From NCBI RefSeq assembly GCF_001293685.1, contig NZ_BCAG01000001.1:682001-746000 (forward strand): DNA of 64,000 nucleotides. Direction: 5' to 3'. A model generated the notes under the pieces. That model had not been told where the DNA came from. It saw only the letters and a program-made list of their open reading frames with translations, and made no database searches. Both the position numbers and the translations under genes were made by a program. This DNA is from Desulfatitalea tepidiphila. Its GTDB lineage: Bacteria > Desulfobacterota > Desulfobacteria > Desulfobacterales > Desulfosarcinaceae. Shown piece after piece: positions 39,574-49,133 of the stretch (within the stretch, counting starts at the first letter, position 1; the number at the start of each line of letters is the position of its first letter).

Positions 39574-39607
39574 ATCGATTGCCCCGGGCGATTGAGGCGC
39601 TTTGAGG

Positions 39608-40195
39608 ATGAAGCCGCAGAACGGGCCTTATTTGATCGCCGGGCTCGGGAATCCCGGTTCCGAATATGCAGTGACCCGCCACAATGCCGGTTTCTTGGTA
39701 ATTGATCAGCTGGCCGAGGCTTTCAAGATCGACGTCCAGCGTAAAAAGTTGGACAATTTGTTTGGCCGGGGGCGTATCAAGGGGGTGGATGCCCTGCTGG
39801 TCAAACCCCAGGCTTTCATGAACCGCAGTGGCCCGCCGCTGCAGCGCATAGCCGACTATTTTGGGATTCAACGCGAGGCGATGGTCATAGTCCATGATGA
39901 CATCGACCTGGCCTTCACAAGATTAAAAATAAAAGAGAAAGGGGGCGATGGCGGACACAAAGGGATCCGATCGATCATCGAGGCCTTTGGGGTTGACGAT
40001 TTTACAAGGGTGCGGCTGGGCGTAGGCAGATCCGACCGGTCCGCCAATGTCGTCGGCCATGTACTGGGCGCGTTCAGCGCCGACGAGCGCACCGTACTGA
40101 AAGACTTTATCCAGAGGGCGTGCGAAGCGATCGTGACGATCCTGACCGAAGGTACGAAGATAGCGATGAACCGATATAACCAGAAGTCAAGTTAA
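39608..40195 (+). CDS. pth: Peptidyl-tRNA hydrolase
   Basis: Releases tRNA from peptidyl-tRNA dropped from ribosomes. The 195-residue enzyme has the Pth core [18 protein letters not shown] (catalytic His in RHNAGF), [10 protein letters not shown] and HDDIDL. An in-frame TTG at 39602, with GAGG six bases upstream, is an alternative start. Confidence 0.96.
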   Translation: MKPQNGPYLIAGLGNPGSEYAVTRHNAGFLVIDQLAEAFKIDVQRKKLDNLFGRGRIKGVDALLVKPQAFMNRSGPPLQRIADYFGIQREAMVIVHDDIDLAFTRLKIKEKGGDGGHKGIRSIIEAFGVDDFTRVRLGVGRSDRSANVVGHVLGAFSADERTVLKDFIQRACEAIVTILTEGTKIAMNRYNQKSS

Positions 40196-40218
40196 CCATT
40201 TTAGGTAGGGAGGAGAGA

Positions 40219-42282
40219 ATGGACGCTGTAATGAACAATCTTCCGTTGTATTGTACGATGATTGGTATCGTCGGTGTAATCTACTCGATTATCATCGCCG
40301 GTATCGTCAAGAGCGCGCCTGCTGGAAACGAGCGCATGAACGAGATTGCCGGTGCCATTAAAGAAGGCGCCATCGCCTATCTCAATCGTCAGCTCAAAAG
40401 CGTGGCCATTGCCGGAGTCATCATTTTTGCGATCATCCTGATCGGTTACGGCTCCACCAAAGGCATGAACGTGGGCATCACCACCGCCCTCGGCTTCTTG
40501 GTCGGTGCCGTGGCTTCCTACGCCGCCGGTTACATTGGCATGCGCGTGTCGGTTATTGCCAACGTGCGCACCGCCGAAGCGGCTAAAAAGGGACTGGCCG
40601 CCGGTCTTTCCATGGCCTTCAGGGGTGGTTCGGTGACCGGTATGATCGTGGCCGGTCTGGCCCTGACCGCGGTCGCCGGTTTCTATACCGTGACCCATGA
40701 CGTCGTGGCCCTGGTCGCCCTGGGCTTCGGCGGCAGCTTGATTTCCATCTTCGCCCGTCTGGGCGGCGGCATCTTCACCAAGGGCGCCGACGTGGGTGCC
40801 GACCTGGTGGGCAAGGTCGAAGCCGGTATTCCTGAAGACGATCCGCGCAACCCGGCCGTTATCGCCGACAACGTGGGCGATAACGTGGGTGACTGCGCCG
40901 GTATGGCCGCCGACCTGTTCGAGACCTATGCCGTCACCGCCGTAGCCGCCATGCTGTTCGGCAGCCTGATGTTCCCCAAAATCTCCATTGCCACTGAATT
41001 GCCGCTGGTGTTGGGCGCCATCTCGATTATCGCCTCGATCATCGCCGCCTTCTTTGTCCGTCTGGGCAGCAGCGGTTACATCATGGGCGCTTTGTACAAG
41101 GGCATGTTCGGCTCCGCGATCCTGGCCATCATCGGCTTCTACTTCGCCATCGTCAAAATGGTGCCGACCCTGGAAGTGAAGCTGCTGGCCACCGGCGCCA
41201 CCAAATCGATTCCGGCCGTCAACATTTTCTATGCATCCCTGGTCGGTATCGTCCTGACCGTCGTCATCGTCATTATCACCGAGTACTACACCGGCATCCG
41301 TCAACCGGTAAAGAGTGTCGCCGAGGCTTCCACCACCGGCCACGGCACCAACATCATCGCCGGTCTGGCCGTTTCCATGCAGTCCACCGCCTTGCCGGTC
41401 ATCGCCATTTGTATCGGTATCTTTATTGCCTATAATATGGCCGGCCTCTACGGCATCGCCATTGCCGCCATGGCCATGCTCTCCATGACCGGTATGGTCA
41501 TCGCCATCGACGCTTTCGGCCCGATCACCGACAACGCCGGTGGTATCGCCGAGATGGCCGAGTTGGATGACACCGTTCGCGCCGTCACCGACCCGCTGGA
41601 CGCCGTCGGCAACACCACCAAGGCCGTTACCAAGGGTTACGCCATCGGCTCCGCCGGTCTGGCTGCCCTGGTTCTGTTCGCCTGCTTCATTTTCGAGTTC
41701 AGCCTGCATGGCGGCGATAAAGCCATCCGTTTCGACCTGGTCGATCCCAACGTCATCATCGGCCTGTTCATCGGCGGTCTGCTGCCCTACCTGTTCGCCT
41801 CCATTGCCATGAAGGCGGTCGGTAAGGCCGGCGGCGCGGTGGTCGAGGAAGTGCGTCGTCAGTTCCGTGAAATCCCGGGCATCATGGAAGGCAAGGCCAA
41901 ACCCGACTACGCCAAGTGCGTGGACATCGTCACCAAGTTCGCCCTGGGCGAAATGATAGTGCCGGCTCTGCTCCCGGTGGTCTCACCCATCATCATCGGC
42001 TTCCTGCTGGGCAAAGAGGCCCTGGGCGGTCTGTTGATCGGTTCCATCGTGACCGGTCTGTTCGTGGCCATCTCCATGACCACCGGCGGCGCGGCCTGGG
42101 ACAATGCCAAGAAATACATCGAAGACGGCCACCTGGGCGGCAAGGGCAGCGATGCCCATAAAGCAGCCGTTACCGGCGACACCGTCGGCGACCCGTACAA
42201 AGACACGGCCGGCCCGGCAGTCAACCCCATGATCAAGATCCTCAACGTGGTGGCGCTGTTGATGGTTCCGTTCTTGATGTAA
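40219..42282 (+). CDS. hppA: Membrane-bound ion-translocating pyrophosphatase
   Basis: Couples PPi hydrolysis to proton (or sodium) pumping across the membrane. The 687-residue protein has about 16 membrane helices, the PPi loop [20 protein letters not shown], the acidic motifs [19 protein letters not shown] and the C-terminal [14 protein letters not shown]. The diagnostic segment [10 protein letters not shown] has Lys at the position that marks K+-independent enzymes (Ala in K+-dependent ones). Ion pumped is inferred. A strong terminator follows. Confidence 0.97.
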   Translation: MDAVMNNLPLYCTMIGIVGVIYSIIIAGIVKSAPAGNERMNEIAGAIKEGAIAYLNRQLKSVAIAGVIIFAIILIGYGSTKGMNVGITTALGFLVGAVASYAAGYIGMRVSVIANVRTAEAAKKGLAAGLSMAFRGGSVTGMIVAGLALTAVAGFYTVTHDVVALVALGFGGSLISIFARLGGGIFTKGADVGADLVGKVEAGIPEDDPRNPAVIADNVGDNVGDCAGMAADLFETYAVTAVAAMLFGSLMFPKISIATELPLVLGAISIIASIIAAFFVRLGSSGYIMGALYKGMFGSAILAIIGFYFAIVKMVPTLEVKLLATGATKSIPAVNIFYASLVGIVLTVVIVIITEYYTGIRQPVKSVAEASTTGHGTNIIAGLAVSMQSTALPVIAICIGIFIAYNMAGLYGIAIAAMAMLSMTGMVIAIDAFGPITDNAGGIAEMAELDDTVRAVTDPLDAVGNTTKAVTKGYAIGSAGLAALVLFACFIFEFSLHGGDKAIRFDLVDPNVIIGLFIGGLLPYLFASIAMKAVGKAGGAVVEEVRRQFREIPGIMEGKAKPDYAKCVDIVTKFALGEMIVPALLPVVSPIIIGFLLGKEALGGLLIGSIVTGLFVAISMTTGGAAWDNAKKYIEDGHLGGKGSDAHKAAVTGDTVGDPYKDTAGPAVNPMIKILNVVALLMVPFLM

Positions 42283-42320
42283 TCGTTAAACCAGCCGTTA
42301 AGTCGGCTGAAGCATGATAA

Positions 42321-42350
42321 GGATCGGCACTTTTGTGCCGATCCTTTTTT
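42321..42350 (+). terminator. Rho-independent terminator after hppA
   Basis: A perfect ten-pair stem GGATCGGCAC/GTGCCGATCC (42321-42330, 42335-42344), tetraloop TTTT and six T residues. A smaller stem CAGCCG/CGGCTG (42292-42309) lies just before. Confidence 0.96.
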
Positions 42351-42433
42351 GTTGCAAGGAAAAGGGCAAAATGCTATGTTTGCTACCTAACTCTAACTTT
42401 AACGAACGCCGTTCGTGCGTTCCCGGTGTGTGA

Positions 42434-42982
42434 ATGACCAACTCGGCAGAAGAAAATAACGACGGCACGAAAGCGAAAACCAAGCGATTTGGTATCGGCG
42501 ATCTGGCCGTGTATCCCGCCCATGGTGTCGGTCGTATCGAAGCGATCGAGACACGCGTGGTCAATGGCGAGAAGCATGATTTCTATATCATGAAAATTCT
42601 CGAAAACAACATGGTCATCATGATTCCCACATGGAATGTCGAATCCGTGGGGTTGCGTGATGTGATCGGTGAAAAAGAGGTTCCCAAGATCATGGGGGTG
42701 ATGACCTCCAAGCGGGACCTGGCCATAGATAATCAGACTTGGAATCGTCGCTACCGCGAATACATGGATAAGATCAAGACCGGGTCCCTTTACGAAGTGG
42801 CCGAGGTGTTTCGGGATCTCTCCCTGTTGAAGTTGAACAAGGATCTCTCTTTTGGCGAACGCAAGCTTTACGACACCGCCCATAACCTGCTGATCAAAGA
42901 ACTTTCCACCGCCAAAAAATCCGACGAAAAGACCGTGGCATCTGAAATAGAAGCCTTGTTTTCCAACGACGACAAGGCCTGA
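42434..42982 (+). CDS. carD: CarD/CdnL-family RNA polymerase-binding regulator
   Basis: A 182-residue protein with the N-terminal RNAP-interaction domain (FGIGDLAVYPAHGVGRIEAIE) and the helical C-terminal domain (YMDKIKTGSLYEVAEVFRDLSLL). CarD proteins stabilise the open complex at promoters such as rRNA. No good ribosome site is seen. rluD follows 13 bases later. Confidence 0.94.
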   Translation: MTNSAEENNDGTKAKTKRFGIGDLAVYPAHGVGRIEAIETRVVNGEKHDFYIMKILENNMVIMIPTWNVESVGLRDVIGEKEVPKIMGVMTSKRDLAIDNQTWNRRYREYMDKIKTGSLYEVAEVFRDLSLLKLNKDLSFGERKLYDTAHNLLIKELSTAKKSDEKTVASEIEALFSNDDKA

Positions 42983-42995
42983 TTCACAACCTGCC

Positions 42996-43976
42996 ATGCC
43001 TCAGCCGGGCAACTTCACGCTGAAAGTCGATACCGCTGGAAACGGGATGCGCCTGGACGCCTATCTGTCCCTTCACCTGAGCGACTGCTCGCGCTCCAGG
43101 GCGGCCGACCTCGTTCGAAGGGGCTGCGTTCTCGTGGATGGCGTCGTACGTAAATCGGCCTACAAGGTGAAACCCAACGATACGGTGACAGGGTGGGTGC
43201 CCGCACCGGAACCCGTTGATGTCGAGGCCGAACAGATGCCGCTGGACATCCTTTACGAAGATCGGCACCTGCTGGTACTCAACAAGGCGGCCGGTGTGGT
43301 CGTCCACCCGTCGGCGGGCCATGCCTCCGGTACGTTGGTCAATGCGTTACTCTATCATTGCCCGGATCTGGAAGGCATCGGTGCCGAGAGGCGACCCGGC
43401 ATTGTGCATCGTCTGGACAAAGATACAACCGGGATTTTGGTGGTGGCCAAGAGCAGCGCCGCCCACCAAGGTCTATCGGCCCAATTCAAGGCACGCCGGA
43501 TCGACAAGATCTACATGGCCCTGGTGGCCGGTGATCCTTCCAACGAGAGCGGTGTGATTGATTTGCCCTTGGGCCGCGATACGGGCGAACGCAAAAAAAT
43601 GGCGGTAGTGGACCGCGGAGGCAGGGCGGCGCTCACCCTCTGGCAGGTGCAGGAACGTTTTGGCAGAGCGACCCTGCTACAGATAGCCTTGAAGACCGGG
43701 CGAACCCATCAGATTCGGGTTCATTGCATGGCCATGGGGCACCCCATCGTCGGTGACCCCGTCTATGGTCAACGCCGCAGCGTGCTGCGTCGACTTCAGA
43801 ATGCACCGGTTCTGTGCGAGATTCTCAAGCGGCCGCAGCGCCAGATGCTCCATGCCTGTCGCCTTGGATTGACCCATCCGATCAGTGGAGAATCGCTGAC
43901 TTTTGAAGCGCCTCCGCCGGCCGACATGCAATCCATACTTGACGCCTTGCGCCGTCTGAACGACCATATGAGTTAA
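42996..43976 (+). CDS. rluD: RluD-type 23S rRNA pseudouridine synthase
   Basis: A 326-residue RluA/RluD family enzyme. The N-terminal S4 RNA-binding domain (residues 15-75) precedes the catalytic domain with HRLDKDTTGILVVAKS (the Asp of RLDKDT is the nucleophile) and LKTGRTHQIRVH. It probably modifies 23S rRNA helix 69 uridines, inferred from RluD. Follows carD closely. Confidence 0.92.
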   Translation: MPQPGNFTLKVDTAGNGMRLDAYLSLHLSDCSRSRAADLVRRGCVLVDGVVRKSAYKVKPNDTVTGWVPAPEPVDVEAEQMPLDILYEDRHLLVLNKAAGVVVHPSAGHASGTLVNALLYHCPDLEGIGAERRPGIVHRLDKDTTGILVVAKSSAAHQGLSAQFKARRIDKIYMALVAGDPSNESGVIDLPLGRDTGERKKMAVVDRGGRAALTLWQVQERFGRATLLQIALKTGRTHQIRVHCMAMGHPIVGDPVYGQRRSVLRRLQNAPVLCEILKRPQRQMLHACRLGLTHPISGESLTFEAPPPADMQSILDALRRLNDHMS

Positions 43977-44042
43977 GCTGCTGCCTTGGAAATTTGAAGC
44001 AACATTTCAAACGTTCATGCAAACAATGGTTGGCGATCACTT

Positions 44043-44090
44043 GAGAGGTTGGCTGAGAGGTTGGCTGAGAGGTCGGCTGAGAGGTCGCCG
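44043..44090. repeat. 12-bp tandem repeat, four units
   Basis: Units at 44043, 44055, 44067 and 44079: GAGAGGTTGGCT twice, then GAGAGGTCGGCT and GAGAGGTCGCCG. They fill the gap directly upstream of the dehydratase start at 44117 and leave its ribosome site (GAGGAG, about 44105) downstream. A multiple of three; probably slip-prone. Confidence 0.85.
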
Positions 44091-44116
44091 CCAACTTCCC
44101 CACCGAGGAGAACATT

Positions 44117-45598
44117 ATGAAGCTGCGAAACGGTGCCGAGTATATCGAAAGCTTGCGGCAATTACGCCCCAGAATCTACTATAAAGGTCAGATGATAGAA
44201 GATGTGACCCGCCATCCGGCCACGGCGCCCCATGTCCGGGCGGCGGCCATGACCTATGCGTTGGCCAGCAAGACGAAATACAAGGATCTGGCCACCGCCA
44301 CTTCCCATTTGACCGGACGGACCATCAGCCGGTTTACCCACATTCACCAGAACATCGAAGACCTGATCAAAAAGATCAAATTGCTCCGGGTACTCGGGCA
44401 GAAGACCGGTACCTGCTTTCAGCGGTGTGTGGGGTTTGACGGTATCAATGCTGTCTATTCGGTGGCTTATGAGGTCGATAAGAAATATGGCACCGACTAT
44501 ATGGAGCGCTTCAAGCAGTGGCTGATCCGAATCCAGGATGACAATCTGATGGTGGTGGGGGCCATGACCGATCCCAAAGGCGACCGCTCCAAGGGACCTG
44601 CCGATCAGAGCGATCCCGACCAGTATGTCCGGGTGGTCGAGCGCCGGGAGGATGGTGTGGTGATCCGGGGCGCCAAACTGCACATGACCGGGGCGGTCAA
44701 CTCCCACGAGATTCTGATCATGCCCACCACGGCGTTGGATGAGCGTTCCCGTGATTATGCCACCGTGTGCGCCATCCCCATCGACGCGCCGGGGGTTACG
44801 CTGATTTTCGGACGTCAGGCCGGCGATGACCGGCGGGATCACCTGGAGCGCATCGATGTGGGCAAGCCGCGTTTTGGCGTGGTCGGCGGTGAGGCGGTCA
44901 TCGCCTTCGAAGATGTCTTTGTCCCCAACGAGCGTATCTTCATGAACGGTGAGACGGACTATGCCGGGTCGTTGGTCTACCGTTTCGCCGCCCACCACCG
45001 GGCCAACTACGGCGCCTGCAAAACCGGACTGATGGACGTGCTGACCGGTGCGGTCAGCTACCTGGCCCAGATCCAGGGTACGGCCAAGGGGTCCCATATC
45101 AGGGACAAGGTCACCGAGATGATCCACCTGAGCGAGACGCTCTACAGTTCGTCCATTGCCTGTTCGGCGGAAGGACAACCCACTCCTTCGGGCGCCTATC
45201 TCGTCGACACCATGCTCGCCAACGTCTGCAAGCAGAACGTCACCCGCTTTCACTTCGAAGTCGCCCGCCTGGCCACTGACATCGCCGGGGGCTTCATCGC
45301 CACCATGCCCAGCGAGTATGACCTGGAAAGCGAAGCGGTGGGACACCTGGTGGAGAAGTATTTCAGCGGGGTCTCCGAAATTCCGGTAAAGGAGCGCATC
45401 AAGATCGGTCGCCTGATCGAAGCCATGACCGGGGGCACCGCCATGGTCGAGTCCATGCACGGCGCCGGATCGCCCCAGGCCCAACGCATCATGATCTTCA
45501 GGGAGGGCCGATTGGCCGAGAAGATCAAACTGGCCAAGGCGCTGGCCGGGATACCGGGGAGGGGGAAGGATAAAGCTGCGGGTGGTGGCAAAAAGTAA
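44117..45598 (+). CDS. abfD: 4-hydroxybutyryl-CoA dehydratase/vinylacetyl-CoA delta-isomerase
   Basis: A 493-residue flavoprotein of the 4-hydroxyphenylacetate hydroxylase superfamily, dehydrating 4-hydroxybutyryl-CoA to crotonyl-CoA. The [4Fe-4S] ligands are all present: C100 and C104 (GTCFQRCVG), H294 and C301 (HHRANYGACKTG), with the same spacing as C99/C103/H292/C299 in Clostridium aminobutyricum. A long C-terminal domain matches the family. A ribosome site GAGGAG is about six bases from the ATG. Its leader contains a 12-bp tandem repeat. The neighbours (thioesterase, CoA-transferase) suggest 4-hydroxybutyrate, succinate-semialdehyde or 4-aminobutyrate catabolism. Confidence 0.95.
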   Translation: MKLRNGAEYIESLRQLRPRIYYKGQMIEDVTRHPATAPHVRAAAMTYALASKTKYKDLATATSHLTGRTISRFTHIHQNIEDLIKKIKLLRVLGQKTGTCFQRCVGFDGINAVYSVAYEVDKKYGTDYMERFKQWLIRIQDDNLMVVGAMTDPKGDRSKGPADQSDPDQYVRVVERREDGVVIRGAKLHMTGAVNSHEILIMPTTALDERSRDYATVCAIPIDAPGVTLIFGRQAGDDRRDHLERIDVGKPRFGVVGGEAVIAFEDVFVPNERIFMNGETDYAGSLVYRFAAHHRANYGACKTGLMDVLTGAVSYLAQIQGTAKGSHIRDKVTEMIHLSETLYSSSIACSAEGQPTPSGAYLVDTMLANVCKQNVTRFHFEVARLATDIAGGFIATMPSEYDLESEAVGHLVEKYFSGVSEIPVKERIKIGRLIEAMTGGTAMVESMHGAGSPQAQRIMIFREGRLAEKIKLAKALAGIPGRGKDKAAGGGKK

Positions 45599-45616
45599 AG
45601 GGGATAGGAAAGAAAA

Positions 45617-45658
45617 GAAGTTTAAGAAGTTTAAAGTGTAAAGTTTTAAGTTTAAAGT
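45617..45658 (+). repeat. AT-rich TTTAAAGT repeat, left copy
   Basis: A tract built from AAGTTTAAG and TTTAAAGT words. Its reverse complement resembles the tract at 46146-46181, on the other side of the thioesterase gene, so the gene is bracketed by inverted copies. Confidence 0.55.
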
Positions 45659-45692
45659 AGTGGAATTCTGTCGATTTTAGATGAACATCCCT

Positions 45693-46097
45693 CTATTCCG
45701 CCGGGACATGGGTGCTGGTCACTTCGGCCAATAATCTATCGCTGTTGCCCGTCAGGCGTGTTCGCACCACCGAAACTTTGCGCCCTTGGCGCACGAAGCG
45801 GGCTTCGGCTTTGATTTCGCCGTCCTTCTGGTTTGCAAATAGGGAGGTGTGCAGATCGATGGCAAGAGGGAACCCTCTGCCGGACGCTTCCGCCGAGTGC
45901 GCCTCCAACACTAGAACCGAGGCCGTCACATCGGCCAGCCATACCATTGCGCCGGCTTGAACCACGCCGAACGGGTTCAGGATGCCCTTCTGAACAGGCA
46001 TCCGACTGATGACGCACACGCTACTTCTTTCTATGATGGAAAAAGCGATTTGTCCGCTTCGTTCCGAGGATTGGATATGCTCGCGCAGTGCATTCAT
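45693..46097 (-). CDS. PaaI-type hotdog thioesterase
   Basis: A 134-residue hotdog-fold protein with the core NPFGVVQAGAMVWLADVTAS and IDLHTSLFANQKDGEIKAEA, typical of acyl-CoA thioesterases acting on small or phenylacetyl-type CoA esters. The start at 46097 has GGGGAGG ten bases upstream; ATG 46127 is a longer alternative. It is opposite in direction to abfD and enclosed by inverted AT-rich repeats. The substrate is unknown; a 4-carbon CoA intermediate is inferred from context. Confidence 0.8.
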   Translation of the reverse strand: MNALREHIQSSERSGQIAFSIIERSSVCVISRMPVQKGILNPFGVVQAGAMVWLADVTASVLVLEAHSAEASGRGFPLAIDLHTSLFANQKDGEIKAEARFVRQGRKVSVVRTRLTGNSDRLLAEVTSTHVPAE

Positions 46098-46145
46098 GTT
46101 CGAAAGACCTCCCCATATTCGAGTCAATCAATCGACAGCATTTGT

Positions 46146-46181
46146 TCACTTAAAACTTAACACTTCAAACTTAAAACTCAT
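46146..46181 (-). repeat. AT-rich TTTAAAGT repeat, right (inverted) copy
   Basis: TTAAAACTTAACACTTCAAA and following bases. The reverse complement shares AGTTTTAAGTTTGAAGTGTT-type words with 45617-45658. The pair encloses the thioesterase gene (45693-46097). Confidence 0.55.
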
Positions 46182-46250
46182 ATGCTTCTTTGCTCCGAAG
46201 CCCCATGCTGTATCTCTTCAACTGATCGTATAAAAATCCAGTCTCCCGGC

Positions 46251-48023
46251 CTATCTGCCGATATAATACCCGCGCGGATCGAAGAGCCGCAGCATGGTGA
46301 GGTCTTGCACATCGGACAGAGGCAGGCGTCTCAGCGATGGGGCCACGGCCAACTGCCAGCCGACTTCTGCCCTGGCCTTTTCAACGCATTGGGCTTCCGT
46401 GTCCGAGGCTTTTTCAGGCAGATACGCCGTGAGGGTCAACCGATCGCTGCCATCGAGTTTTTCGAACATGCCCACATCGGTGACGACGGTACGCACGTTG
46501 CCGCCGGGATAGGTGATGTAGGGCAGCTTTTCCACCAGACGGTGCCTGCCGGCGTTCATGACCACCAGCGTCTCCTGATTGGTTGTGGCGATATCATTGG
46601 AGCCTCCCGACCCAACCAGGTAAACCTTGTCGGAGATTTTCGTCGAATTGGCATTGCCGTGAGGATCGATCATGCCGGCACCGAGAACGCCAAGGCAGCG
46701 GTTGGTCGATCCGCCGACATTGAAGCCCAGAACCGTTTCGATATTGGAAAGCATTTTGCACGCATGCATGTTGTGAAGGCTGAATACCGCCGGATCCGAG
46801 GTTCGGGGCAGGTAGCCATACATGCCGATTTCGGCCATCAGGTCCACTTCATGGGGGCCGCCCTTCAGAGCGTAAGCCGCCAGCCAGGCGGACAGATTGG
46901 ACAGGCCGATGCCGGCCAGGATGTTTTTGAATCCCTTGGTCTCGCACCGCTCGGCGATGATGTGACCGGCGGCCACCACCATGCGTTCCAAGGCGTTTGG
47001 TGGGCGGGAGAAATCCACGCCGGCCGCTTCGGTCATGGTTTCCGGCAACCAGGCATCGGGTGCCGCCTTACCCTTGAGGTATAAGATGCGTTCGCTGCCC
47101 AGGCGGGACAGGTAGTCGTCGTGATCGCGCACATCCAGGATCCATTCCTGAACCCAGCGGTCGAAATCGCCCTCGTTCTTGGTGGCGTTATTGACGTCGA
47201 TCATGAAGTCGTAATCCGGAAAATAGGCATCGAAGTCCGGCAGGCCGTGCTGCATGACGCCGACCGGATGCGCGCCGAAGGGGGCCTCGCAGACGGCGAG
47301 CACCGAATAGGCGGGGATCCTCACCATGTGGGCATGCCGGCGGATGTACGCGGTGGAAACGATCTTGTCGACACTGACGATGACGCCCTTTTTAGCCGCC
47401 CAGGCGCCGTAGGCGTCACCGGCCAGCGGGTAGGTCAGGATGGTATTTCCGCTGCGATCGGCCACGGCGCCATGGACGAGGGTGATATCCGGCTGCAGGG
47501 CGCGCAACAGACCGATTCGGCCATCCCTTCCAAAGGGGTTTTCCACGACCTGGAAAGATTCCCGGTTCTCTTCGGCCATGGTGCTTCCGATAAGGGAACG
47601 GGTGGGCACGAAATCCATGCCCATGGCACCGGCCAGGAGCCGCTGTGGAATCGTGCGCATGGTCCAGCTTTCGATATCGATCACGCCGGATGCATAGGCA
47701 TTCTGAACCACCGGACACGGCCTCGGGCTGGGGTAGTTGATGCCGGCAAAACTGGTCAGTATTTTTTTAGCGATACGCTGTCTGACGATCGCCACCAAAT
47801 GCAGGTTCAACGAAGGGGATATGACGGTGAACTCCGGCGCCTTATCCCAGAACGAACGGACCAGCTCGTAGACGAGGGCACCGACGCCGGCCGAGAAATT
47901 CAGGGTCATATGCTTCTCGATATGCTTCTCGACGGCCTCCTTGGGGGTACAGCGTTTGTCTTCACCCTCGACCACGGGTATGGACATCTTCTCTTCGATG
48001 ATCGTCCGGATCCTATCTTTCAT
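46251..48023 (-). CDS. Fused family I CoA-transferase (A and B domains)
   Basis: A 590-residue single chain joining two family I CoA-transferase domains (glutaconate/3-oxoacid/propionate-type). N-terminal: EVSP-like segment FTVISPSLNLHLVAIV and ADRSGNTILTYPLAGD; C-terminal: GIGLSNLSAWLAAYALKGG, AEIGMYGY (Glu candidate nucleophile) and VGSGGSNDIAT. It would move CoA from acetyl- or another acyl-CoA to a carboxylic acid. The start at 48023 has AGGAGC six bases upstream. Fused enzymes are known for propionate/acetate CoA-transferases; the substrate here is inferred to be 4-hydroxybutyrate or a related acid. Confidence 0.85.
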   Translation of the reverse strand: MKDRIRTIIEEKMSIPVVEGEDKRCTPKEAVEKHIEKHMTLNFSAGVGALVYELVRSFWDKAPEFTVISPSLNLHLVAIVRQRIAKKILTSFAGINYPSPRPCPVVQNAYASGVIDIESWTMRTIPQRLLAGAMGMDFVPTRSLIGSTMAEENRESFQVVENPFGRDGRIGLLRALQPDITLVHGAVADRSGNTILTYPLAGDAYGAWAAKKGVIVSVDKIVSTAYIRRHAHMVRIPAYSVLAVCEAPFGAHPVGVMQHGLPDFDAYFPDYDFMIDVNNATKNEGDFDRWVQEWILDVRDHDDYLSRLGSERILYLKGKAAPDAWLPETMTEAAGVDFSRPPNALERMVVAAGHIIAERCETKGFKNILAGIGLSNLSAWLAAYALKGGPHEVDLMAEIGMYGYLPRTSDPAVFSLHNMHACKMLSNIETVLGFNVGGSTNRCLGVLGAGMIDPHGNANSTKISDKVYLVGSGGSNDIATTNQETLVVMNAGRHRLVEKLPYITYPGGNVRTVVTDVGMFEKLDGSDRLTLTAYLPEKASDTEAQCVEKARAEVGWQLAVAPSLRRLPLSDVQDLTMLRLFDPRGYYIGR

Positions 48024-48137
48024 CAATAGCTCCTGTGCGCTTGGGAAGTGCCACTGCTGTCTGATCGCTGTTACCTGACGGCCAATGGCCGGTGGCGACC
48101 GATGCATGGGGCGAACCGGTTTCTTTGGAAATGGTCG

Positions 48138-49121
48138 TTATTCAGGCTGGATCTGGATGACCAATTTGCCCGTGACCTTTCTTTCCATGAGGCGATGCAT
48201 CGCCTTGGGCACATCGTCCAGAGAGATGATATCGTTGATCAGCGGATTGATTTTTCCTTCTGCGTACCATTGGGACAATAGGGCCATGTTGCGGCGCTGG
48301 CCCTCGGGATACTGGCTGGACCACGAGCCCCAAAAGACCCCGATGATCGCGCGTTCGCTGAGAAGCGCGTAGTTCAGGGGGATTTTGGGGATGCTGCCCG
48401 CGGCAAAACCCACCACCAGTAACCGTCCGCCCCATGCAGTGGCGCGCAGGGCTGCCAGGGTGTAGTCTCCCCCCACCGGGTCAAAGACCACATCCACCCC
48501 CCGGCCGTCGGTCAAGGCCAGGGCTTGCTGCCGCAAATCTTCCGAATCGTAGTTGATGATCGCATCGGCGCCTGTTTTTTTGCAGAGGTCCAATTTATCA
48601 GCGGTCGAAGCGGCGGCAATGGCCCTGGCCCCCAAGGCCTTGGCCACTTCTATGGCGGCGGTGCCGACGCCCCCGGAAGCTCCCAGGACCAGGACGTTTT
48701 CGCCCGGCCTGACCTGAGTGCAGTCCAAAAACGCGTGGATGGCCGTTGCATAGGTCAAGCCGCAGGCGGCCCCGGCATGGAACGGCATGCCATCCGGCAG
48801 CCGCGACACCTTCTCCTTGGGCGCCAGGCAGAATTCGGCGAACGCACCGTAGCCTGGAAATGCGATGACCCGATCGCCGACGGCCACATGATCCACATTG
48901 TGACCGACCTTGGAGACAACTCCGGCAAGATCCATTCCCGGACTGAACGGGAAAGGGGGCTTGACCTGGTAGCGCCCGAGAACCATCAGGGCATCCGGAT
49001 AGTTGAGAGACGCACTCTTAACCTCGACGAGCACCTGATCCTCTTCGGGTTCGGGGGTAGGGGTCTCTTTTACCGTGAGGTTGTCGATGGGTCCGAATGC
49101 TTCGCACAACAGGGCCTTCAT
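48138..49121 (-). CDS. Zinc-free NADPH:quinone oxidoreductase-like MDR protein
   Basis: A 327-residue medium-chain dehydrogenase/reductase with GMDLAGVVSKVG and the Rossmann motif VLVLGASGGVGTAAIEVAKALGA. No structural zinc cysteines are evident, as in quinone oxidoreductase or acryloyl/enoyl-CoA reductase-type members. It lies between the CoA-transferase and MaoC genes, same strand, 12 bases from the MaoC stop. An enoyl-CoA reductase role is possible. Confidence 0.85.
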   Translation of the reverse strand: MKALLCEAFGPIDNLTVKETPTPEPEEDQVLVEVKSASLNYPDALMVLGRYQVKPPFPFSPGMDLAGVVSKVGHNVDHVAVGDRVIAFPGYGAFAEFCLAPKEKVSRLPDGMPFHAGAACGLTYATAIHAFLDCTQVRPGENVLVLGASGGVGTAAIEVAKALGARAIAAASTADKLDLCKKTGADAIINYDSEDLRQQALALTDGRGVDVVFDPVGGDYTLAALRATAWGGRLLVVGFAAGSIPKIPLNYALLSERAIIGVFWGSWSSQYPEGQRRNMALLSQWYAEGKINPLINDIISLDDVPKAMHRLMERKVTGKLVIQIQPE

Positions 49122-49133
49122 AGGAGCTCCGTT

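Noticed and set aside
40201-41709. 502-codon minus-strand frame opposite hppA
   Set aside because: Gly/Asp/His-rich translation caused by the biased codons of hppA on the other strand.
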